NCBI RefSeq assembly: GCF_009720655.1
Contig: NZ_WNKS01000008.1
Span: 1 to 64,000 of the forward strand
DNA from: Rhodoblastus acidophilus
GTDB lineage: Bacteria > Pseudomonadota > Alphaproteobacteria > Rhizobiales > Beijerinckiaceae
Direction of reading: 5' to 3'
DNA length: 64,000 nt
Of this stretch, positions 49,685 through 58,467 are shown piece by piece. The translations under genes were made by a program, and so were the position numbers. Each line of letters begins with the position of its first letter. The stretch's first letter is position 1. The notes under the pieces are model-generated. The model saw only the letters and a list, made by a program, of their open reading frames with translations. It searched no databases and was not told the origin of the DNA.

Positions 49685-50896
49685 TCAGACCTGCAGGTTG
49701 ACCAGCGTGTCCATCAATTGCGCGCTGGTCGAGAAAACCTTGGAATTGGCCTGGTAGTTGCGCTGGGCCACGATCATGTTGGTGAGTTCGGTCGCCACGT
49801 CGACCGTGGACTGCTCGAGCGAATTCGCCTTGATCACGCCGAACTGCCCGGTGCCCGCGCCGCCGACCGTCGCCTGTCCCGACAGGAGGTTGGGCGAGAA
49901 CACGTTGCCGGAGCCGACCAGAAGGTTTTCCGGGCTCGCCACATTGGCGAGCGGAATCGTGTAGGCGGGAATGGTCGAGCCATTGGCGAGCTGGTAGGAC
50001 ATGGTTCCGTCGGTTCCGATGTTCACGGACTTGACGGCGGAGGCGGCGTTGCCGTTGACCTCGGATTTCGAAACCGTGTACGAACCGGCGAGTTGGGTCA
50101 TGCTGGACAGGTCCAGCGCCATGGTGTTTGCGCCGGAGCCGGGGACCGTGACGTTCATCGAGGTCGCGCCGGACAATTTACCGGCCGCGTCGAAGGACAG
50201 GGTCGCGCTGCCGATCGACGTGGCCAGATTGTTCGCGTCATAGGCCTGGACGTCCCAGGTGTCCGCGCCCGTCTTCAGGAAGTAGACGTTGATCGTCTGC
50301 GACGCGCCCTGGCTGTCATACATGACGATGGAGGTTTTTTCGTTGTAATTGGTCGAACTGGCCGTGCCGGTTCCGGCCGTGTCCGTCGCCGGCAGGTTGG
50401 CGGTGAAGACGCCGCTCGTGGTCGGCGTCGCCGAGAGGCCGGTGGAAGCGACATTGACGACCTCCATGCCGTCGAGCGAATTGGACGCCATGGTCGGCGT
50501 TCCGTTCGCGAGGCTGTAGCCCATCAGGTAATAGCCCGCCGCGTTCACCAGATTGCCGCTGGAATCCGGAACGAAAGAGCCGGCGCGGGTGAGATAGTTC
50601 TGTCCCGAGCTGTCGGAAACCACGAAATAGCCCTGGCCCTTGACGGCGAGGTCGGTCGTCGAGCTCGTGCTGGAGATCGTGCCCTGTCCGGCGGCGTCGA
50701 CGCGGGTGGTGGTGGTCACGCCGCCCAGCTGCGTCTGGCCGACGCCAGCGCTGTTGACGAGCGTCGAAAACTGGGTGTCCGCTTCCTTGTAGCCGACGGT
50801 CGAGGAATTGGAGATGTTCTGACCGATATTGCTCAAATAATTGGATTGCGCATTCATGCCAGTCACACTGGCGTTCATGGCGTCATAGAGACCCAT
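49685..50896 (-). CDS. flgE: Flagellar hook protein FlgE
   Basis: A 403-residue hook protein: MGLYDAMNASVTGMNAQSNY and LSNIGQNISNSSTVGYKEAD at the N-terminus, TELTNMIVAQRNYQANSKVF at the C-terminus. The centre is rich in Ser, Thr and Ala. First gene of flgE-flgK-flgL-flaF-flbT-flgD-fliQ, with a putative box 40 bp upstream. Confidence 0.96.
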   Translation of the reverse strand: MGLYDAMNASVTGMNAQSNYLSNIGQNISNSSTVGYKEADTQFSTLVNSAGVGQTQLGGVTTTTRVDAAGQGTISSTSSTTDLAVKGQGYFVVSDSSGQNYLTRAGSFVPDSSGNLVNAAGYYLMGYSLANGTPTMASNSLDGMEVVNVASTGLSATPTTSGVFTANLPATDTAGTGTASSTNYNEKTSIVMYDSQGASQTINVYFLKTGADTWDVQAYDANNLATSIGSATLSFDAAGKLSGATSMNVTVPGSGANTMALDLSSMTQLAGSYTVSKSEVNGNAASAVKSVNIGTDGTMSYQLANGSTIPAYTIPLANVASPENLLVGSGNVFSPNLLSGQATVGGAGTGQFGVIKANSLEQSTVDVATELTNMIVAQRNYQANSKVFSTSAQLMDTLVNLQV

Positions 50897-50935
50897 TGTG
50901 CTGCTCCTGCCCTTTGGCTCCCCCCTGTTCTGCGC

Positions 50936-50957
50936 CTGTTTGCTTGCGCGAAGCTGG
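50936..50957 (-). promoter_or_regulatory. Putative FtcR-type box of flgE
   Basis: Core in gene sense CAGCTTCGCGCAAGCAAACA; AG cores 11 bp apart, 40 bp before the ATG. Confidence 0.55.
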
Positions 50958-51096
50958 CAAGGGGATGGCGGAGTCGGCCGCGATCGCGCCGCGCGCTGAG
51001 AATCGAATTAACGCCGCGCTCATAATTGTTCACTAGATTCAGCGGCGAAGGGCGGTCGCGCGGATCGCCGGCTTTCCTCGTCAGGTCCTGCTCCCC

Positions 51097-52044
51097 ATGC
51101 AAGTCATACTCGTCGCGGCTGATCAGGATCTCCGGGCCTCGATCACGTCGATGCTCGAGACGCGCGGCCATGACGTGATCGCCTTCGCGCAAGCCATCGA
51201 AGGCCTGAACCGGCTCGAAAACGACGAGAGCATCGACGCCTTCGTCGTGGTCAACGCCAGGGACGCGAGCGCTGGGGCGGAAATCTGCTGGGACGCGCGG
51301 CTGCTGTCGAGCTTCGAGCGGCCGGTCTATGTCTGCCTCGTCGCGCCGCCGCTCTCGTCCAAGGATTTTATCGAGGCGCTGGACTGCGGCGCCGACGACG
51401 TGCTGCAACTGCCCATCTCCGCCGACGAGCTTTACGCGCGCCTGCGCGCCGCCGAGCGCCTGCACCAGATGCAGCACAAGCTCGTGGAAATGGCGACGCG
51501 GGACGGCCTCACCGGCCTCTACAACCGCCCGGCCTTCTTCAGTCGCGCCGCCAAGCTCTGCGCCGAGCACAGCGCGCCCTTCGCCGGAATCATGGCGGAC
51601 ATCGATCATTTCAAATCGATCAACGACACCCACGGCCACGCCGCCGGCGACAAAGCGATCCGCGCCGTGGCCGAATGTTTCAAGAGCCAGAGCGACATCG
51701 TCGGGCGGCTCGGCGGCGAGGAGTTCGCCATCCTGCTTGAAGTCTCCGATCCGGCGGAGGCCTGGCGCAAGGCGGAGCGCATGCGCCGCCTGATCGCCAT
51801 GCAGGAGATCGATCTCGATCGCGCCGCCGTGCGCCTGTCCTGTTCGTTCGGCATCGCCATGGGCGAGCCCGGCGAGAACATTGACGAACTGTTGCGCAAG
51901 GCGGACGCCGCGCTCTATGTCGCCAAGCGCGCCGGGCGCAACATGGTCGCGCTTTACGACGCCGAGACCATGGCGATTCAACCGCGCGCCAAGAGCGCCG
52001 TTCGCAGCGTGAAGGCTTCGGCGCAACGCCGCGCCGCGGGGTGA
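51097..52044 (+). CDS. Diguanylate cyclase with degenerate receiver domain
   Basis: A 315-residue PleD-like protein. Residues 1-125 are receiver-like but degenerate: the phospho-acceptor position falls in FVVVNARDASAG, with Asn where Asp is expected, and the conserved Lys is replaced (QLPISADEL). Residues about 140-290 are a GGDEF domain with MADIDHFKSINDTHGHAAGD and active-site GGEEF at 206-210, so synthesis of c-di-GMP is likely. The inhibitory I-site RxxD is replaced by SQSD at 197-200, predicting loss of product inhibition. Transcribed away from flgE, with no flagellar box. Confidence 0.88.
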   Translation: MQVILVAADQDLRASITSMLETRGHDVIAFAQAIEGLNRLENDESIDAFVVVNARDASAGAEICWDARLLSSFERPVYVCLVAPPLSSKDFIEALDCGADDVLQLPISADELYARLRAAERLHQMQHKLVEMATRDGLTGLYNRPAFFSRAAKLCAEHSAPFAGIMADIDHFKSINDTHGHAAGDKAIRAVAECFKSQSDIVGRLGGEEFAILLEVSDPAEAWRKAERMRRLIAMQEIDLDRAAVRLSCSFGIAMGEPGENIDELLRKADAALYVAKRAGRNMVALYDAETMAIQPRAKSAVRSVKASAQRRAAG

Positions 52045-52106
52045 GGTTTTTCGCGCGCGCCAAAAACCTTGACGCGCGCGCAAGGAATGGCGCCCATCAC
52101 AAGGCC

Positions 52107-53579
52107 ATGATTCTCAATCTCTCAGCTTGCTGTCTGCGCGAAAACGCCGCGCGCCGCCCGCACAAGACCGCACTGATCCTCGCCGGCGCGGACGGGACGC
52201 AAACCCTCACCTATGGCGAACTGGACCTTGCGGTCCGCCGCCTCGCGGCGGGGTTTTCGACCCTCGGCCTACCCAGGGGCGCGCGGATCGTCATCCGGCG
52301 CGGCAACGACCTTTATTATGTCCTGAGTTTTTTCGCCGCCATCGCCGCCGGCTATGTCGCCCTGCCCTCCTCCGCCCAGCTCACCGTGGACGAGGTCGGC
52401 CATCTCGTCGCGGATTCGCAGGCCGACATCCTGATCTGTTCGGAGACGCTCCAGGCGGCCGGCGGCGTGCGCGTGATCGGCGACGCCGAACTTTTGCGCC
52501 TCGCCCAACACCCGCCCTGCGACTATGCCGACACCGAACCGGAAGACCCCGCCTATCTGATCTACACCTCAGGGACGGCGAGCAAGCCCAAGGGGGTTAT
52601 GCACGCTCAGCGCGTCGTGCTCGGACGCGAACCCATGCTCGACGCCTGGGAAGGTTTTTTCGAAGACGACATCGTGCTGCACGCCGGCGCGATCAACTGG
52701 ACCTACACGCTTGGGGTCGGACTGATGGACCCTTTTCGAAGAGGCGCGACGTCCGTGTTGTACAACGGACCCGCCGACCCGAGCGTCTGGCCGAGGCTGA
52801 TCGCGCGGTTCGGCGCCACAGTTTTTGCCGCCGTCCCCGGCGTCTATCGCCAGATGCTGCGCCAGGACGATTTCGCGCGCCAAAATTTTGCGACGCTGCG
52901 CCACGGCCTGGTCGCCGGCGAGGCGCTTCCGCCCGCGCTCGCCAAAACCTTTTCGGAAAAAACCGGCAAGCCGCTCTACGAAGCCTTGGGGATGAGCGAA
53001 ATTTCCACCTACATCTCCACCGGACCTTCGGTCCCCTATCGTCCGGGATCGCCGGGAAAACCGCAGCCGGGGCGGCGCGTCGCAATCCTGCCGCTTGAAG
53101 GCGGAGACACGCCCCTTCCAGCCGGCGAGAGCGGTCTGATCGCCGTGCATCGCTCCGACCCCGGCCTGATGCTCGGCTATTGGCGCAACCCCGAGGCCGA
53201 GGCTGAAGCTTTTCGCGGCGAATGGTTTGTCGGCGGCGACGTCGCGCATCTCGACGCGGAAAACTACGTCTGGCTGCACGGCCGCGCCGACGACCTCATG
53301 AACGCCGGTGGTTTTCGCGTGTCCCCGGCAGAGGTCGAGGCCGTTCTGTGCGCGGCGCGGGGCGTCGCCGATGCCGCGGTGGCCGAGCGCGAGGTGCGCG
53401 CGGACGTGCGGGTGATCTGCGCTTTTGTCGTCCGGGCGCCGGGCGCAACCGTGGACGAGGCGGCGCTGAAAAGCCATTGCGCGCAAAAACTCGCCGGCTA
53501 CAAGCAGCCGAAAAAATACGTGTTTCTCGACGCCTTGCCGCGCACCCGCAATGGCAAGATCGCCCGCCGCCTGCTCTAG
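52107..53579 (+). CDS. Acyl-CoA synthetase (ANL family, benzoate-CoA ligase-like)
   Basis: A 490-residue adenylate-forming ligase. P-loop YLIYTSGTASKPKGVMH, A5-type motif YEALGMSEISTY, A7 motif GEWFVGGDVAHLD and the C-terminal catalytic Lys in LPRTRNGKIARRLL. It would activate an aromatic or short carboxylic acid with ATP and CoA; the substrate is unknown. ATG 52107 is chosen for its AAGG ribosome site; the frame is open to 52041, overlapping the cyclase end. It is 8 bp before aroE. Confidence 0.85.
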   Translation: MILNLSACCLRENAARRPHKTALILAGADGTQTLTYGELDLAVRRLAAGFSTLGLPRGARIVIRRGNDLYYVLSFFAAIAAGYVALPSSAQLTVDEVGHLVADSQADILICSETLQAAGGVRVIGDAELLRLAQHPPCDYADTEPEDPAYLIYTSGTASKPKGVMHAQRVVLGREPMLDAWEGFFEDDIVLHAGAINWTYTLGVGLMDPFRRGATSVLYNGPADPSVWPRLIARFGATVFAAVPGVYRQMLRQDDFARQNFATLRHGLVAGEALPPALAKTFSEKTGKPLYEALGMSEISTYISTGPSVPYRPGSPGKPQPGRRVAILPLEGGDTPLPAGESGLIAVHRSDPGLMLGYWRNPEAEAEAFRGEWFVGGDVAHLDAENYVWLHGRADDLMNAGGFRVSPAEVEAVLCAARGVADAAVAEREVRADVRVICAFVVRAPGATVDEAALKSHCAQKLAGYKQPKKYVFLDALPRTRNGKIARRLL

Positions 53580-53587
53580 AGGATTCC

Positions 53588-54406
53588 ATGACCGACCTTT
53601 ACGCCGTGATCGGCAACCCGATCTCGCACAGCAAGTCGCCGCTGATCCACAAGGGTTTTGCCGAAGTTTTGGGGCAGGACCTCGATTACATCGCCATCGA
53701 GGGGCCGCTGGGGCGCTTCGCCGAGACGGTGGATGCGTGGCGAGCCAAGGGTTTGCGCGGGCTGAACATCACCGTGCCCTTCAAGATGGACGCTTTTGCC
53801 TATGCCACGCGGCGCGACGCGGCGGCGGAAGAGGCCGGGGCGGTGAATTGCCTGACGTTTGAGGGCGACACGGCCGAGGGCGCCAATTTCGATGGAATCG
53901 GGCTCGCCCGCGACATCGAGGCGAACCTGCGGTTTGCCGTGGCGGGCAAAAACGTGCTGGTGCTCGGCACGGGCGGGGCGACGCGCGGCGCGCTTGGTCC
54001 GCTGCTGGCGCGCGAGCCAGCGCGGCTGACGGTGGCGTTCCGGACGCCGGGAAAGGAAGCGGAGTTGCGCGCTTTGTTCCCGCAGGCCAAGGCGCTCGAT
54101 TTCGTCGCCTACGGCGATTTGCGCGACGCCTATGATCTGGTGCTCAACGCGACCTCGGCGACGCTGAGCGGCGAGGCGCCGCCGGTTCCGGCCAAAAGTT
54201 TTGCGCGCGGCGCGCTGGCTTATGATCTGGCCTATGGCAAGGGCCTGACGCCCTTCCTGCGCCTGGCGCGCGAGGCGGGGGTGGATCGGTGCGTGGACGG
54301 TGTCGGCATGCTGGTGGAACAGGCGGCCGAAGCTTTTCAAAGATGGCGAGGCGTGCGGCCGGAGACCAGGGCGATGATCGAGAAGATCACCGTGCCGCTG
54401 GTGTAG
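53588..54406 (+). CDS. aroE: Shikimate dehydrogenase AroE
   Basis: A 272-residue NADP-dependent enzyme of aromatic amino acid synthesis (3-dehydroshikimate to shikimate). Substrate motif AVIGNPISHSKSPLIHKGF, catalytic Lys in LNITVPFKMDAFAY, nucleotide motif VLVLGTGGATRGALGPLLA and the C-terminal VDGVGMLVEQAAEAF. ATG 53588 follows AGAGGA. Possible operon with the acyl-CoA ligase. The frame extending back to 53222 is the ligase in another phase. Confidence 0.93.
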   Translation: MTDLYAVIGNPISHSKSPLIHKGFAEVLGQDLDYIAIEGPLGRFAETVDAWRAKGLRGLNITVPFKMDAFAYATRRDAAAEEAGAVNCLTFEGDTAEGANFDGIGLARDIEANLRFAVAGKNVLVLGTGGATRGALGPLLAREPARLTVAFRTPGKEAELRALFPQAKALDFVAYGDLRDAYDLVLNATSATLSGEAPPVPAKSFARGALAYDLAYGKGLTPFLRLAREAGVDRCVDGVGMLVEQAAEAFQRWRGVRPETRAMIEKITVPLV

Positions 54407-54441
54407 GCATGATCTTGGCGAATTGAGCGACCAGCTTTCCA

Positions 54442-54570
54442 CCGTCATTGCGAGCGAAGCGAAGCAATCCAGAAATCGCGCGAGCGACGGATGTCCAATG
54501 ACAGAGCAAGATGCTCAATCTCGCTCCTGACGGATGGGTCTGGATTGCTTCGCTTCGCTCGCAATGACGG
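54442..54570. repeat. Inverted repeat pair with perfect 32-bp arms
   Basis: Arms at 54442-54473 and 54539-54570 are exact reverse complements over 32 bp; the core of each is ATTGCGAGCGAAGCGAAGCA or its complement. They flank a 65-bp centre. This is a REP/REPIN-like element type common in alphaproteobacteria, sitting between two convergent genes. Confidence 0.85.
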
Positions 54571-54584
54571 CATGAAGACGGCGG

Positions 54585-55145
54585 CTATATCCCCCTGCCC
54601 TCGACCTCCCGCGAAAGCGCCTCGACCTCGCGCGCCAAAACCTTGTCCTGCGGGTCCAACTCGGCGGCGCGTCGCAAGAGGTCGAGCGCTTCCGCCTTCC
54701 GGCTTTCGCGCAAAAGCTCCGACAATTGGCGCATGGCCAAAAAATCGCGCGGCTCGATGCTGAGCGCCCTGGAGAGGTCGAGCATGGCCGCCTCGCGGTC
54801 GCCATCCTCGACCGCCGATTGCGCGCGGCGCCGCCAAGCCTGCCCCCAATCGGGATAGAGCGTGACCACCCGGTCCAGCAGTTTCGCCGCGATCTCCGCC
54901 TTCTGCGCGCGCAACGCGGTTTCCGCGCGGGCCATGAGAAGGTCGGCGGTCGGCGAGCCCGAATGACTCCACAGCGCGCCTATCATGGCGCGCAATTGCG
55001 CGGCGGATTCGGGATCCTCCGCCTGCCCCAGTTTTTGGAACAGGCCGTCGATCAGATTCTGGCGCGGCGGCGCGCCGGCTTGCGACGCGCCAAACATCGG
55101 CGCCAGAAGCCCCAACGCCAGAAACACTGCAAAAATTCGTCTCAT
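54585..55145 (-). CDS. Exported TPR protein
   Basis: A 186-residue protein with a signal peptide (MRRIFAVFLALGLLAPMFGA) and about four TPR-like helical pairs (TALRAQKAEIAAKLLDRVVT; DREAAMLDLSRALSIEPRDF; LLRRAAELDPQDKVLAREVE). It is probably a periplasmic scaffold; partner unknown. ATG 55145 is chosen because of the signal peptide; the frame is open to 55496 but the extension is antisense-like. 8 bp after the DUF1810 gene. Confidence 0.8.
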   Translation of the reverse strand: MRRIFAVFLALGLLAPMFGASQAGAPPRQNLIDGLFQKLGQAEDPESAAQLRAMIGALWSHSGSPTADLLMARAETALRAQKAEIAAKLLDRVVTLYPDWGQAWRRRAQSAVEDGDREAAMLDLSRALSIEPRDFLAMRQLSELLRESRKAEALDLLRRAAELDPQDKVLAREVEALSREVEGRGI

Positions 55146-55153
55146 GCGCTCAG

Positions 55154-55591
55154 TCAAACAGATTTGCGCGCCCGGGCCAACAGCTCCAGGGTCGCCGGGT
55201 CGGGTTGACCGCCACACAATTTCGCGAGCGCCTCGGCGAAAACCGGCTCCTGCGGCGCGGCCTGGGCGAACAAAGTCATGGAGGAGCGGAATTTCGCATC
55301 GTCCGGCGCGCCAAGAATTTCGTTCAGGGTTCGGCCCTCGACGGCGCACACCCAGTTTGCGCACGCGCGCAGGCGAGGCCCCAGAATCGGATGGGCGAGA
55401 TAGGCGCGCGCCTCCTCCAGCGACTCCAGCGCATAAAGCTGGGCCATTTGCGAAAAACCGAGCCCGGCGAGTTGCGGGAAGATGAACCACATCCAATGGC
55501 TGCGCTTGCGCCCGGCGCGCAATTCCGTCTCGACCTGGGCGAACACGTGCGCCTGGGCGTCGACAAACCGCTGGAGATCGAAACCGTCCAT
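55154..55591 (-). CDS. DUF1810 family protein
   Basis: A 145-residue protein of the DUF1810 family (DLQRFVDAQAHVFAQVETEL; HWMWFIFPQLAGLGFSQMAQ; YLAHPILGPRLRACANWV). The biochemical role is unknown. ATG 55591 follows GGAGGGG; the longer frame would use TTG. Confidence 0.88.
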   Translation of the reverse strand: MDGFDLQRFVDAQAHVFAQVETELRAGRKRSHWMWFIFPQLAGLGFSQMAQLYALESLEEARAYLAHPILGPRLRACANWVCAVEGRTLNEILGAPDDAKFRSSMTLFAQAAPQEPVFAEALAKLCGGQPDPATLELLARARKSV

Positions 55592-55604
55592 GCGCCCCTC
55601 CAAA

Positions 55605-55634
55605 ACGAAAAACCCCGGCGCAAGGCCGGGGTTC
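55605..55634 (-). terminator. Rho-independent terminator of rpmJ
   Basis: A 9-bp stem (AACCCCGGC with GCCGGGGTT), 5-nt loop, then T-rich sequence on the minus strand, about 20 bp after the rpmJ stop. Confidence 0.85.
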
Positions 55635-55654
55635 TCGAAAATCGGACCGAAGCC

Positions 55655-55780
55655 TCAGCCCTGGCGGGCCTTGTAGCGCTTCTGGGTCTTGTTGATGATG
55701 TAAACGCGGCCCTTGCGGCGAACCAGTTGGTTGTCGCGGTGACGCGTACGCAGCGACTTGAGCGAGTTACGGACTTTCAT
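55655..55780 (-). CDS. rpmJ: 50S ribosomal protein L36 (zinc-free type)
   Basis: A 41-residue basic protein ([20 protein letters not shown], then [20 protein letters not shown]), clearly L36. It lacks the CxxC...C/H zinc ligands, so it is the C-minus form found in many alphaproteobacteria. It has its own terminator. Confidence 0.95.
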   Translation of the reverse strand: MKVRNSLKSLRTRHRDNQLVRRKGRVYIINKTQKRYKARQG

Positions 55781-55871
55781 TGTCTACCCCGGAGTTGGCC
55801 GGGGTTCTCCCTCAGCCGGAAATTGGAGCCGTGCTTCTGCCAAATTTTTGCGGCGCGATCAAGCCCTGGGC

Positions 55872-56057
55872 TCAGGTTTTCTTGCAGGTGTTGAGCCCAA
55901 GCACCGTGTAAAGGCCGCACCAGCCGACCAGTCCGGTGAGCAGCGGCAGGACGCCGATCCAGCCCCAGGGCGTTTGCGGGCCGACGAAAACCAGCGAAAT
56001 CAGCGCAAGGCCGATGATGACGCGCAAAATGCGATCGAGTTGCCCGACATTCCTCAT
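55872..56057 (-). CDS. DUF2892 (YgaP-type) inner-membrane protein
   Basis: A 61-residue protein with two membrane helices (ILRVIIGLALISLVFVGPQ; GWIGVLPLLTGLVGWCGLYT) and a C-terminal Cys pair region (GLNTCKKT). DUF2892 proteins are often linked to sulfur-handling or Crp/Fnr-type regulators; here a Crp/Fnr gene lies 71 bp upstream on the same strand. Confidence 0.88.
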   Translation of the reverse strand: MRNVGQLDRILRVIIGLALISLVFVGPQTPWGWIGVLPLLTGLVGWCGLYTVLGLNTCKKT

Positions 56058-56128
56058 GACCTGTCTCCTCCGTGTTGAAGCGATGCCCTCTTGTTAGGGC
56101 AAGGGGAATACGGGGTCGGTGACTTCGG

Positions 56129-56776
56129 TCACGAATTCGAAAAATCTTCAAGACCGGCGCGGTCGCCGATCTCGATGCGGCCGCGCGAAAGCCGCACCAG
56201 CCCGGCGCGCTGGAACAGCGACAATTGCCGGCTGACCACCTCGCGCGCCGCGCCAATGTCCTCCGCAAGCTCCTGGTGCGTCGCCTCGAACGACGCGGCG
56301 TCCCCGGCGCGGGCGAGGACGGCGCCGGCCAGACGCGCGTCCACGCGCAAGAATGCGATGGTTTCAACGAGGCGCATCATTTCGGCGAGCCGCGCGCCAA
56401 AACGCTCGAACACGAACTCGGAAAATTCGCCGGATTCGCGCATCAACCGCTTGAACAGGGGTGGAGGGACCACGACCAGGCGCAAATCGGTTTCGGCGAC
56501 GCCCTCGGCGGAATAGTCGAGCGCGCCCATCAGGCACAAAGTGGTTTGGACGCAGGTTTCGCCCGGCGCGATCCGGTAGAGCACGAGGCGGCGGCCGTTC
56601 TCGGCGGTGACGCCGACGCGCACGCCGCCTTCGAGCAGGACAACAAAACCCTGGCAGGGCGAGCCCGCCGAAAACAGGATCTTGCCCTTGGGAATCTTCA
56701 GCTCGGGCAGCCGCGCCAGATTTTCGCGCGCGTCGGCGTCGAGTTTGTGCAGGGGCGCGAAATGGTCGAGCCACAT
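56129..56776 (-). CDS. Crp/Fnr family transcriptional regulator
   Basis: A 215-residue regulator. Cyclic-nucleotide-type effector domain, residues 15-125 (GSPCQGFVVLLEGGVRVGVT), and C-terminal HTH (ATHQELAEDIGAAREVVSRQ) that recognises DNA. It lacks the N-terminal Cys cluster of FNR. The effector is unknown. It starts 3 bp after the LysR gene stop and probably controls the adjacent DUF2892 gene. Confidence 0.9.
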   Translation of the reverse strand: MWLDHFAPLHKLDADARENLARLPELKIPKGKILFSAGSPCQGFVVLLEGGVRVGVTAENGRRLVLYRIAPGETCVQTTLCLMGALDYSAEGVAETDLRLVVVPPPLFKRLMRESGEFSEFVFERFGARLAEMMRLVETIAFLRVDARLAGAVLARAGDAASFEATHQELAEDIGAAREVVSRQLSLFQRAGLVRLSRGRIEIGDRAGLEDFSNS

Positions 56777-56779
56777 GGA

Positions 56780-57661
56780 TCAAACGGACGCGTTTGCGAC
56801 CAGGAAATCGCGAAACGCTTGGATGCGCGCGACATTCTTCATCTCGCTGGGATAGGCCAGCCAGCAATCGAACACCGGCATATCCAGGTGAAGGTCGAGG
56901 CGGGTCAGCGGCGACGAGACGTCGATGACATAATCGGGCAGGATCGCGACGCCCGCGCCGCGCTCGACCGCCTGGCGCACGGCGAACAGGTTGTTGATCG
57001 AAATGGAGGGCTCGCGCGGCTTTTTCGGGTCGCGGCCGGCGTAAAGCAGCAGGTTGAGGTTGTTGAGATAGGCCGGGCCGGACACGCCGAAGGCGAGGAT
57101 GCGATGGGCGTCGAGGTCGGCGGCGCTCTGCGGCTGGCCGAAACGCTGGATGTAGGCCCGCGACGCATAGGCCGAATAGGTCAGCGAAAACAGTTTTCGG
57201 CGAATCAGATCGCTCTGGGTGGGCTCGCGCAGACGCAGGGCGACATCGGCCTCACGCATCGACAGGTCGAGTTCGTCGTCGGTGAGGATGACGGTGAGGG
57301 TGATATCGGGGTAAAGTTCGCGGAATTCCGCAAGGCGCGGCGCGAGCCAAGAAGCGCCGAAGCCGGTGTTGGCGGTGACGCGCAGCTCGCCGCGCGGCTT
57401 TTCGCGCGAATCGGACAGGCGCAGGCGCGCGCCCTCGAGCTTGGCCAGCACCTCCTGCACGGTGCGAAAAAGCATCTCGCCCTGCTCGGTCAGCAGCAGG
57501 CCGCGCGCGTGGCGGTGAAACAACGTGGTCTTGAGATCGTATTCGAGAGCGCTTACCTGACGGCTGACGGCGGATTGGCTCAGGTGCAGGGACTCGCCGG
57601 CATGGGTGAACGAGCCGGCCGAGGCGGCGGCGTGAAATATGCGTAGCTTGTCCCAGTCCAT
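56780..57661 (-). CDS. LysR family transcriptional regulator
   Basis: A 293-residue regulator. HTH at residues about 18-40 (SFTHAGESLHLSQSAVSRQV) and a LysR substrate-binding domain (GELRVTANTGFGASWLAPRL). The effector is unknown. It is divergent from msrA, 76 bp apart, so msrA is a candidate target. Confidence 0.92.
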   Translation of the reverse strand: MDWDKLRIFHAAASAGSFTHAGESLHLSQSAVSRQVSALEYDLKTTLFHRHARGLLLTEQGEMLFRTVQEVLAKLEGARLRLSDSREKPRGELRVTANTGFGASWLAPRLAEFRELYPDITLTVILTDDELDLSMREADVALRLREPTQSDLIRRKLFSLTYSAYASRAYIQRFGQPQSAADLDAHRILAFGVSGPAYLNNLNLLLYAGRDPKKPREPSISINNLFAVRQAVERGAGVAILPDYVIDVSSPLTRLDLHLDMPVFDCWLAYPSEMKNVARIQAFRDFLVANASV

Positions 57662-57737
57662 TGGCCCGCCCCGTCATGACGCCCTGGCATGGGAGTCATG
57701 CGTTCATTGCAGTCCGGTTACGCTATAGGAGGCGTCG

Positions 57738-58385
57738 ATGTTTGCCTACGGAAAAAAGCTGAAACTGCCCAGCGCAGCGGAGGCGCTTCCGGGCCGCGCG
57801 CAAGCGATAGACCCGGGTCCGCGACATTTTGTCTTGGGGATGCCGCTGCAGCCGCCCTACCCCCGGGACACGCAAACCATCCAGTTCGGCCTGGGCTGTT
57901 TTTGGGGCGCCGAGCGCAAGTTCTGGCAGGTCCGGGGCGTGCATGTCACGGCGGTCGGCTATTCCGGCGGCTTCACGCCAAACCCCAGCTACGATGAGGT
58001 TTGCTCGGGCATGACAGGCCATGCCGAAACGGTGCAGGTGGTGTTCGACCCTGAGCGGATTCCGCTGGCGCAGCTCCTGAAGATTTTTTGGGAATCGCAT
58101 GACCCCACCCAGGGCATGCGCCAGGGCAATGACATGGGAACGCAATATCGCTCTGCCATCTACTACACCAGCGAGGCGCAGCACGTCGCCGCGGAAGCCT
58201 CGAAAGCGGCCTACCAGTCTGCCCTGTCCCGGCATGGCTACGGGCCGATCACAACGGAGATCGCGGCGGCCGGTCCATTCTATTTCGCCGAGGAACACCA
58301 TCAGCAATATCTCGCCAAAAATCCCGGCGGTTATTGCGGTCTGGGCGGCAGCGGAGTTTCCTGCCCGATTGGGCTTGAGGCCTGA
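57738..58385 (+). CDS. msrA: Peptide methionine-S-sulfoxide reductase MsrA
   Basis: A 215-residue reductase that repairs oxidised methionine. Catalytic Cys in the GCFWGAER motif, residues about 54-61, plus [20 protein letters not shown] and THAE-like [13 protein letters not shown]-terminal [12 protein letters not shown] could hold a resolving Cys. N-terminal extension of about 45 residues. Confidence 0.95.
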   Translation: MFAYGKKLKLPSAAEALPGRAQAIDPGPRHFVLGMPLQPPYPRDTQTIQFGLGCFWGAERKFWQVRGVHVTAVGYSGGFTPNPSYDEVCSGMTGHAETVQVVFDPERIPLAQLLKIFWESHDPTQGMRQGNDMGTQYRSAIYYTSEAQHVAAEASKAAYQSALSRHGYGPITTEIAAAGPFYFAEEHHQQYLAKNPGGYCGLGGSGVSCPIGLEA

Positions 58386-58467
58386 GCAAAAATCCGAATA
58401 AATACGGCCGCGCCCGGGCGACGCGGCCCATTGAATTTCGTCGAAGACGTAATGGAAAGGTTTGGGC

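Noticed and set aside
55872-57661. A single stress-response operon of LysR, Crp/Fnr, DUF2892 and rpmJ
   Set aside because: The genes share a strand, but rpmJ is housekeeping and the gap sizes (about 70-90 bp) allow separate promoters. Only the LysR-Crp/Fnr spacing of 3 bp supports co-transcription.
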